From the NCBI GenBank assembly GCA_023664455.1, contig JAMPFM010000017.1:1-46025 (forward strand): a stretch of DNA of 46,025 nt, in the 5' to 3' direction. Positions 40,847 to 46,025 of the stretch are shown here, piece after piece. The position numbers and the translations under genes were made by a program. The number at the start of each line of letters is the position of its first letter. The first letter of the stretch is position 1. The notes beneath the pieces are model-generated. The model made no database searches, was not told where the DNA came from, and worked only from the letters and a program-made list of their open reading frames with translations. This DNA is from Blautia sp. (GTDB lineage Bacteria; Bacillota; Clostridia; Lachnospirales; Lachnospiraceae).

Positions 40847-42355
40847 ATGGCATTAGCTACATTAATAAAAAGACTACAGGATATTATGCGGGGAGATGCG
40901 GGTGTCGGCGGGGATGAACAGAGATTAGCCCAGATTGTATGGATTTTATTCTTAAAGATTTTTGACTATAAAGAGGAAGAATGGGAATTGATGCAGAGCG
41001 GTTATGTTCCAATTATTCCCAAAGGATACCGTTGGAGGGATTGGGTTACGGGGGCTTCTGTAAAGAGCCAGATGACAGGCGAGGAACTGATTGATTTTGT
41101 AAATAATAAGTTATTCAAGGTACTATCGGGTGATGTTGTGAAAGATGAAAAAGGAAAAGAAGTATACCTTTTTACCAAGACGGATAGAGCCTCTCTTCTT
41201 GTAAAAGAATTTATGAAAGAGTCCACTAATTTTATGAAAAATGGAGTTCTTCTAAGACAGCTTCTCAACATCTTTGATGAAATTGATTTTTCAGATTATG
41301 ATGAAAGGCATGCATTTAACGATATTTATGAAACTTTATTGAAAGGTTTACAGAAGAATAATGGGGAGTTTTATACCCCAAGAGCAATCACTTCATTTGT
41401 AGTAGATAGAGTAGACCCGAAGATTGGGGAAAAAGTGGCGGATTTTGCATGTGGAACAGGTGGGTTTCTTGTAGATGCGCTTCATCATGTGGAAGAGGCA
41501 GGAATCAAGATAGAAGATTTACCGAAACTACAGCATTCTTTTTATGGTGTTGAAAAGAAACAGCTTCCTTATATGCTTTGTATAACCAATATGTTGTTGA
41601 ATGACGTAGCGGAACCAGATATTATGCATGACAATTCACTGGAACAGGATGTAAGAAGATATTCCGACGATGATAAGTTTGATGTTATCCTGATGAATCC
41701 CCCTTATGGCGGGTCAGAGCTTGAAATGATACAGAAGAATTTCCCTGCTGAACTTAGAAATTCAGAAACAGCAGACCTTTTTATGATAGAAATTATGTAC
41801 CGTCTTAATAAGAATGGTAGATGTGGAGTAGTCCTTCCCGATGGATTTATCTTCGGAACGGATAACAGTAAGAGTGCGATTAAAAAGAAGTTGATAGAAG
41901 AATTTAATTTACATACAGTTATCAGGCTGCCGGGGAGTTGTTTTGCACCTTATACAAGTATTGCAACTAATTTGCTTTTCTTTGATAAGACGGAGCCGAC
42001 AACAGAGGTGTGGTTTTACAGGTTTGACTTGCCAAATGGACAGAAATTTTCTATGAAAAAAAATCCCATGACAAGGGATAAAATGACTGCCCTTGATGAA
42101 TGGTGGGATAATCGCGTAGAGATGAAGGACGAAAAAGAAGACAGCTCTATGACGGAAACTTGGAAGGCAAGAAAAGTATCTGTAGAAGAAATCGTTGCAA
42201 ATAATTATAGTTTAGACTTCTGTGGTTTCCCGAATGAAGAAAAAGTGATTCTTTCCCCGAAAGAAACAATAGAGAATTTTAAGGCAAAAAGAGAAAGCCT
42301 TGATAAAAAAATGGACGCGAAGCTACAAGAGATTATGGATATGTTGGGAGTGTAG
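40847..42355 (+). CDS. hsdM: Type I restriction-modification DNA methyltransferase subunit HsdM
   Basis: A 502-residue N6-adenine methyltransferase: N-terminal HsdM helical domain (to about 150), SAM motif I DFACGTGGFL (about 198-207), catalytic motif IV NPPYGG (about 284-289), and EFYTPRAITSFVVDRV just before motif I. SD GGGAGAA. hsdS begins two bases after the stop, so the two are coupled. It protects host DNA at sites selected by HsdS. Confidence 0.97.
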   Translation: MALATLIKRLQDIMRGDAGVGGDEQRLAQIVWILFLKIFDYKEEEWELMQSGYVPIIPKGYRWRDWVTGASVKSQMTGEELIDFVNNKLFKVLSGDVVKDEKGKEVYLFTKTDRASLLVKEFMKESTNFMKNGVLLRQLLNIFDEIDFSDYDERHAFNDIYETLLKGLQKNNGEFYTPRAITSFVVDRVDPKIGEKVADFACGTGGFLVDALHHVEEAGIKIEDLPKLQHSFYGVEKKQLPYMLCITNMLLNDVAEPDIMHDNSLEQDVRRYSDDDKFDVILMNPPYGGSELEMIQKNFPAELRNSETADLFMIEIMYRLNKNGRCGVVLPDGFIFGTDNSKSAIKKKLIEEFNLHTVIRLPGSCFAPYTSIATNLLFFDKTEPTTEVWFYRFDLPNGQKFSMKKNPMTRDKMTALDEWWDNRVEMKDEKEDSSMTETWKARKVSVEEIVANNYSLDFCGFPNEEKVILSPKETIENFKAKRESLDKKMDAKLQEIMDMLGV

Positions 42356-42357
42356 TT

Positions 42358-43794
42358 ATGGTATTAGCGGAAGATTTGAGACAAGCGGTATTGCAGGCTG
42401 CATTGCAGGGGAAGCTGACTAAGCAGCTTGATACGGATAGTAGTGTGGATGAAATGCTGGATAATATACAGAAAGAAAAAGAGAAACTTATTGCTGAAAA
42501 AAAAATCAAGAAGGAAAAACAGTTGTCAGAAATTCAGGATGAAGAGATTCCGTTTGAAATTCCTGATAATTGGAGATGGGTTAGGTTACAATCCTTTTTA
42601 GACGTAAGGGATGGTACACATGATTCGCCTAAATATGTAGAAAATGGTATTCCATTTGTGACAAGTAAAAATCTGAATAATGGAAAAATAGATTTTTCCG
42701 ATATTAAGTATATTACAAAGGAAGATGCAGATATCTTCAATGCCCGTTCAAAAGTAGATAAGAATGATATTTTGATGGCAATGATAGGAAGTATCGGAAA
42801 GCCAGTGTTAGTTGACATAGAGGAAGAATTTGCAATAAAAAATATGGCATTGTTTAAGTCGGTTCCCAAAAGTAATATTAATATGAATTATGTTTTGTTT
42901 CTGCTGGAATATGCTGAGAGTATTATGAAAACCCAATCAACAGGTGGAGTTCAGAAATTTGTATCATTGACATATTTAAGAGAATTTATGTCTCCACTTC
43001 CCCCAATCGAAGAACAGCAAAGAATTGTTGATAAAATAAATGAGATAATGCCGAAAATAGATGAATATGAGAAGATTGAAAAAGAATTAGAGACATTAAA
43101 GAGAGAATTTCCAACAGATATGAAAGATGCACTGCTTCAAGCCGCTATGCAGGGAAAGTTGACAGAGCAGCTAGATAGTGATAGTAGTGTGGATGAATTA
43201 TTGACATCAATTAAAACAGAAAAAGAAAAATTGATTACACAAAAAAAAATCAAAAAAGAAGAACCATTACCAGAAATTGAAAAAGAAGAGATTCCTTTTG
43301 ATATTCCTGAAAATTGGAGATGGGTGAGACTTGGGAATATAATAAAGCTAACATCTGGTCAAGATTTGCAACCTGATAAATATTCAGAGAACAATATAGG
43401 TATTCCTTATTTAACGGGAGCAAGTAATTTTCAAGAAGGGAATTTGCTTATTAATAGATATACTTCAAGTGAAACTTCTATTGCATATAATGGAGATTTG
43501 TTAGTGACATGCAAAGGGACCATTGGAGAAATGGCATTTATGAACATTGAAAAGGCTCACATTGCAAGGCAGATTATGGGTATATCAAAATTAGGTCACA
43601 TAAACCTTAAATATATAAAATTATGTCTTGAAAATTTTATATTAAAATTGAAAGCTAATGCAAGAAGTATAATTCCTGGAATTGATAGAAAGGTTATATT
43701 AAATTTACCTATTCCGCTTCCGCCAATTGAGGAACAGCAGAGAATAGTGGAAAGATTGGATACATTATTACCATTGTGTGAAGATTTGAGTTGA
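42358..43794 (+). CDS. hsdS: Type I restriction-modification specificity subunit HsdS
   Basis: A 478-residue specificity subunit with two target-recognition domains (about 80-225 and 325-470) separated by conserved helices. A 70-residue block is repeated: residues about 5-78 (LQAALQGKLTKQLD, IPDNWRWVRL) and 254-323 (LQAAMQGKLTEQLD, IPENWRWVRL). TRD ends carry LPPIEEQQRIV twice. No third TRD cassette, partial hsdS or recombinase lies downstream, so no shuffling locus is evident, although the near-identical blocks could recombine. It is very AT-rich, consistent with transfer. Confidence 0.95.
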   Translation: MVLAEDLRQAVLQAALQGKLTKQLDTDSSVDEMLDNIQKEKEKLIAEKKIKKEKQLSEIQDEEIPFEIPDNWRWVRLQSFLDVRDGTHDSPKYVENGIPFVTSKNLNNGKIDFSDIKYITKEDADIFNARSKVDKNDILMAMIGSIGKPVLVDIEEEFAIKNMALFKSVPKSNINMNYVLFLLEYAESIMKTQSTGGVQKFVSLTYLREFMSPLPPIEEQQRIVDKINEIMPKIDEYEKIEKELETLKREFPTDMKDALLQAAMQGKLTEQLDSDSSVDELLTSIKTEKEKLITQKKIKKEEPLPEIEKEEIPFDIPENWRWVRLGNIIKLTSGQDLQPDKYSENNIGIPYLTGASNFQEGNLLINRYTSSETSIAYNGDLLVTCKGTIGEMAFMNIEKAHIARQIMGISKLGHINLKYIKLCLENFILKLKANARSIIPGIDRKVILNLPIPLPPIEEQQRIVERLDTLLPLCEDLS

Positions 43795-43931
43795 TTATAT
43801 GGGTCAATTTTTTACCCTATACAAGAGCAAAGGAGCAATTAAGCGCTTGCAAAAGGTTAATGAAGGAAATAAATTTTCTTTAATGATTGCTTATGTTTTT
43901 GGGGAGGATTAATGGAAAGCAGAGTGGATTG

Positions 43932-43954
43932 TGGGGAATGTGCCGCTTGTTTCG
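43932..43954. repeat. Right copy of 23-bp direct repeat flanking hsd island
   Basis: Identical to 37090-37112 (starts TGGGGAATGTGCCGC). It contains the terminator's loop, 3' arm and tail but not its 5' arm, so it cannot fold as a terminator here. Confidence 0.8.
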
Positions 43955-44064
43955 TATTGGATATACATAGTTTCTTCGGATTTGAAGAATATATTATTTC
44001 CTGCTAATTAAAATAAAAGTAGTAAGAATAATATGCGCTATATTCACATATGATGAAAATGTAA

Positions 44065-44093
44065 TTGCATTTTGCGTGAGTCTGGCGTAGAAT
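44065..44093 (+). promoter_or_regulatory. Promoter of candidate ncRNA
   Basis: TTGCAT (44065-44070), 17-base spacer, TAGAAT (44088-44093). Confidence 0.6.
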
Positions 44094-44099
44094 GTAATT

Positions 44100-44291
44100 A
44101 GAAAAGCTGTGAATCAGCGGTGGGTTGACACCTAAAATCTGATACCTTTTCCGAACGTAGGTGTCGGAGGCTGGCAGGCAGCGGAAAAACCTGTTATTTT
44201 CCGGACATAGGTGCCGGAGGTTGGCAGACAACGGAAAAATCAACCATGAGAGGGGAATGCTTTATGTTGCGGCATAGGCATTCCCTTTTTT
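44100..44291 (+). ncRNA. Candidate structured ncRNA with two 45-nt repeats
   Basis: A complete transcription unit without an ORF: promoter at 44065-44093, then two 45-base repeats (44147-44191 and 44197-44241, period 50), then a strong terminator. Each repeat is bounded by TTTTCCG and CGGAAAA and holds a UGYC/GGCA inner stem. The repeats differ at seven positions, all transitions, of which at least one keeps pairing through G.U. GACACCT (about 44127-44133) can also pair with AGGTGTC (44159-44165) of repeat 1. It does not match any riboswitch or sRNA consensus I know. Confidence 0.5.
44252..44291 (+). terminator. Intrinsic terminator of ncRNA
   Basis: GGGAATGC (44253-44260) pairs with GCATTCCC (44278-44285), with inner TATG/CATA, followed by T6. 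Confidence 0.85.
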
Positions 44292-44349
44292 AAATAAACC
44301 GATTAACGGCTGGAAATATCTAAAAAGCAGTTTATATTTTGCCCAGAAA

Positions 44350-44358
44350 TGTTATAAT
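44350..44358 (+). promoter_or_regulatory. Extended -10 promoter of RelE/ParE toxin-antitoxin operon
   Basis: TGTTATAAT: TGn-extended perfect -10; no good -35. Confidence 0.5.
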
Positions 44359-44433
44359 AAAATTGAATATGAACACACATATCAAGCTACATTTTATAAA
44401 ATTGTTTCTTATGCGTGGAACAGGAGGATTAAG

Positions 44434-44691
44434 ATGGGTACTTTGGAACGCACGGTTTCTATGATGAAGGTCTTACCAGAAGCTGACCTGCTCAAGATAC
44501 AGAATTTTACAGAGAATCTTTTTAGACTGCGGGAACATGAAACCGACAATGAAGTCGGCAGATTCCTGAAGCCAATGACAAAAGATGACTTTTTGCGGGA
44601 TATAGAAATTGCGGAGCAGCAGTTTGCAAGTGGAGAATACCAGGAGATGGGAGAAGCGATTGATGAAGTTTGCCGAGAACTCAGAATATAA
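44434..44691 (+). CDS. Antitoxin of RelE/ParE-type toxin
   Basis: An 85-residue mostly helical acidic protein (VLPEADLLKIQNFTENLFRL, then GRFLKPMTKDDFLRDIEIAEQQFASGEYQEMGEAIDEVC). The C-terminal EQQFASGEYQEMGEAIDE segment is typical of toxin-wrapping antitoxin tails. It overlaps the toxin gene by 29 bases. SD AGGAGG. No DNA-binding motif is obvious. Confidence 0.75.
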   Translation: MGTLERTVSMMKVLPEADLLKIQNFTENLFRLREHETDNEVGRFLKPMTKDDFLRDIEIAEQQFASGEYQEMGEAIDEVCRELRI

Positions 44692-44995
44692 GGTCATTAT
44701 TACTCATAGCGCTAAAATGCAGCTTGCGCAAATATTACGCTATCTTCGGCAGGATTTGAAAAGTGAGCAGGCAGCACGCAGTGTAAAAGAAGACATGGAA
44801 GATACCAAAGTTCGGCTTTCCCATATAGCTGGCAGCTTTAAATTATGTGATCATCCAGACCTGCGTGCTTTAGGATATCGGACAATCCATCTCAGACATC
44901 ATCAGTATTTTATGCTATATAAAATTGTAGGCAATGTAGTGCGCGTGGGTGGCATTTATCATGACTTGCAGGATTATGAAAATATTACTCGGTAG
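44663..44995 (+). CDS. RelE/ParE family toxin
   Basis: A 110-residue toxin of the RelE/ParE fold: YKVIITHSAKMQLAQILRYLRQ, a central helical pair, GYRTIHLRHHQYFMLYKIVGNVVRVGGIYH, ending DLQDYENI, which is the typical beta-strand end of this family. It could be a ribosome-dependent mRNase or a gyrase poison. ATG 44663 within the antitoxin's end follows GGGAGAAG; the longer frame from 44609 has no such SD. Confidence 0.88.
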   Translation: MKFAENSEYKVIITHSAKMQLAQILRYLRQDLKSEQAARSVKEDMEDTKVRLSHIAGSFKLCDHPDLRALGYRTIHLRHHQYFMLYKIVGNVVRVGGIYHDLQDYENITR

Positions 44996-45140
44996 ACTGC
45001 ATTATTAGAACGCATCCCCCACATTCCCCGCCCCTGCAACCACCAGTTGACAAATTTCCAAGCGCTATTGATAGCCATTTTTTCACAAATCCTTTAGAAT
45101 AGTGCTAACAAATCATAACGAAACAGAATGGAGGATTCAT

Positions 45141-45941
45141 ATGACGCTTGGGGAAAAAATATATAAGCTGCGTTCCGAGATGGGACTTTCGCAGGAAGCT
45201 TTCGGGGAACGTCTGGGAGTGTCCAGACAGTCCGTTTCAAAATGGGAAACGGATCAGTCCCTGCCGGAGTTGGAAAAAATAGTTGCAATCAGCAGCGTAT
45301 TTGGAGTTAGTACGGACTACCTTTTAAAAGAAGAAGCGGGCAGGGAGTCATTTTTTACGGAAAGATCAGAAACTGTAGAGGATACTTCTTTCCGGGCGAG
45401 AAGACCGCACTATGAATATAAGAGCCAGAAAACCATCAAAGGGATTCCGTTGGTGCATGTCCGGTTTGGAATCGGAATGTATCGTGCGCGGGGGATTCTG
45501 GCAATCGGGAACCGTGCGGAAGGGGTTATCGCGATTGGCTTTTTGTCGGCGGGCGTGGTGTCTATCGGGCTGCTTTCCGCCGGAGTCCTGGCATTGGGAA
45601 CGATTGCGGTGGGACTGATGGCGTTTGGCTCCTTTGCGGCAGGGATTATTGCATTTGGTGCGTTTTCCTTTGGCATTTTCTGTATGGGGGCATGTAATTT
45701 CGGGGAATTTTGCTTCGGTGCATTGTCTTACGGGCGACAGGTCGCCGTCGGTGATGAGGCGCACGGACGGATTGCTATTGGCTTTAGCCGGGCAGTGGGC
45801 GAGGTCTATGAGGAAGTTATCGGCAAAGACTATCAGTTTGATTATCCTACGATAGAAAAAGTAATTAATGAAAATGTTTCTTCCCATTGGTTTCCATTCC
45901 GAAGCTGGATAAAGGGGCTTCTTAGGATGCTGGCGCGATGA
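45141..45941 (+). CDS. XRE-family regulator with glycine-pentad repeat domain
   Basis: A 266-residue protein. Residues 1-65 are a helix-turn-helix domain (MGLSQEAFGERLGVSRQSVSKWETD). Residues 118-202 are 17 uninterrupted pentads with Gly at every fifth position (GILAI, GVIAI, GFLSA, GVVSI and so on), with alternating hydrophobic and small residues. It may be a solenoid/beta-helix or a membrane-active domain; the repeat lacks the A(D/N)Lxx consensus of standard pentapeptide repeats. Residues 203-266 are mixed and helical. ATG 45141 follows TGGAGGA. Targets unknown. Confidence 0.7.
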   Translation: MTLGEKIYKLRSEMGLSQEAFGERLGVSRQSVSKWETDQSLPELEKIVAISSVFGVSTDYLLKEEAGRESFFTERSETVEDTSFRARRPHYEYKSQKTIKGIPLVHVRFGIGMYRARGILAIGNRAEGVIAIGFLSAGVVSIGLLSAGVLALGTIAVGLMAFGSFAAGIIAFGAFSFGIFCMGACNFGEFCFGALSYGRQVAVGDEAHGRIAIGFSRAVGEVYEEVIGKDYQFDYPTIEKVINENVSSHWFPFRSWIKGLLRMLAR

Positions 45942-46025
45942 GGAAACATGCTTATTTAATCACAGACAGCAGAAAGACTAACTATTAAAAGTCAAGACCT
46001 AAAATCAATTTTTTTGAATGAATTG

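Larger units (their letters stand above)
43795..44433. other. 639-base gap after hsdS
   Basis: Contains the right copy of the 23-bp direct repeat (43932-43954), a small TTCTTC-N6-GAAGAA hairpin (near 43972), a complete ncRNA gene (promoter 44065-44093, transcript about 44100-44291) and the RelE operon promoter (44350-44358). No coding signal. Confidence 0.65.

Noticed and set aside
42358-43794. Shufflon-type hsdS phase variation
   Set aside because: No partial hsdS copies, inverted repeats or recombinase beside the gene; only internal direct repeats.
44147-44241. Short CRISPR array (two 45-nt repeats)
   Set aside because: Only two imperfect repeats with a 5-nt gap, no spacers, no cas genes, and an RNA-gene promoter and terminator surround them.
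45056-45100. Promoter for the XRE gene
   Set aside because: TTGACA near 45052 and TAGAAT near 45098 are too far apart, and alternative -10 boxes are poor; not listed.

Overview
This 46 kb window looks like a chromosome segment of a gut Firmicute, most likely a Lachnospiraceae (Clostridium cluster XIVa) member. That inference rests on a mannan-phosphorolysis gene set typical of Roseburia relatives, low-to-mid GC with AGGAGG-type ribosome binding sites, a DUF4358 lipoprotein, a clostridial feoA-feoA-feoB cluster with a 47-residue Cys-rich partner, and a YtrA-type GntR regulator beside an ABC-2 exporter. No rRNA, tRNA or CRISPR array was seen.

Layout. 1-2.9 kb: tail of a mannan utilisation operon (GH130 mannosylglucose phosphorylase, SGNH/CE17-like esterase, ManA). 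2.9-6.4 kb: MBOAT acyltransferase plus DltD/AlgJ-like partner on the minus strand, and a divergent DUF4358 lipoprotein. 6.4-7.7 kb: DUF362/ferredoxin protein behind a structured attenuator-like leader. 7.8-15.5 kb: two chemoreceptors, an acyltransferase-3, a small membrane protein, murG and an orphan transposase-type Zn-ribbon protein. 15.5-18.1 kb: polar amino acid ABC importer. 18.2-20.5 kb: Zn-dependent phospholipase C-like protein, a decayed tyrosine recombinase and an Rpn/PD-(D/E)XK protein. 20.5-28.2 kb: a BceAB/Vex-like ABC exporter and a two-component system on the minus strand, apparently one RR-HK-ATPase-permease module now split by a PIN toxin-antitoxin pair and a CLC transporter. 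28.3-32.5 kb: GntR-ABC-permease and a large membrane protein. 32.6-37.0 kb: pgi and the feo operon behind two tandem iron-repressor-like operators. 37.1-44 kb: an AT-rich defence island (NERD protein, type I hsdR-hsdM-hsdS) bracketed by a 23-bp direct repeat. 44-46 kb: a candidate structured ncRNA, a RelE/ParE toxin-antitoxin pair and an XRE regulator with Gly-pentad repeats.

The most unusual content is non-coding. Three long inverted-repeat elements (23887-24118, 26398-26613, 30411-30580) share a core and have related arms that differ between copies yet remain self-complementary within each copy. Two of them sit at the two junctions of the split ABC/two-component module. Other notable signals are a promoter-to-terminator ncRNA gene with two 45-nt repeats differing only by transitions (about 44100-44291), attenuator-like leaders at 6404-6550 and 37415-37530, short palindromes with CAAGA/TCTTG ends, and a recurrent AGAAAGGCATGGT module just ahead of several start codons.
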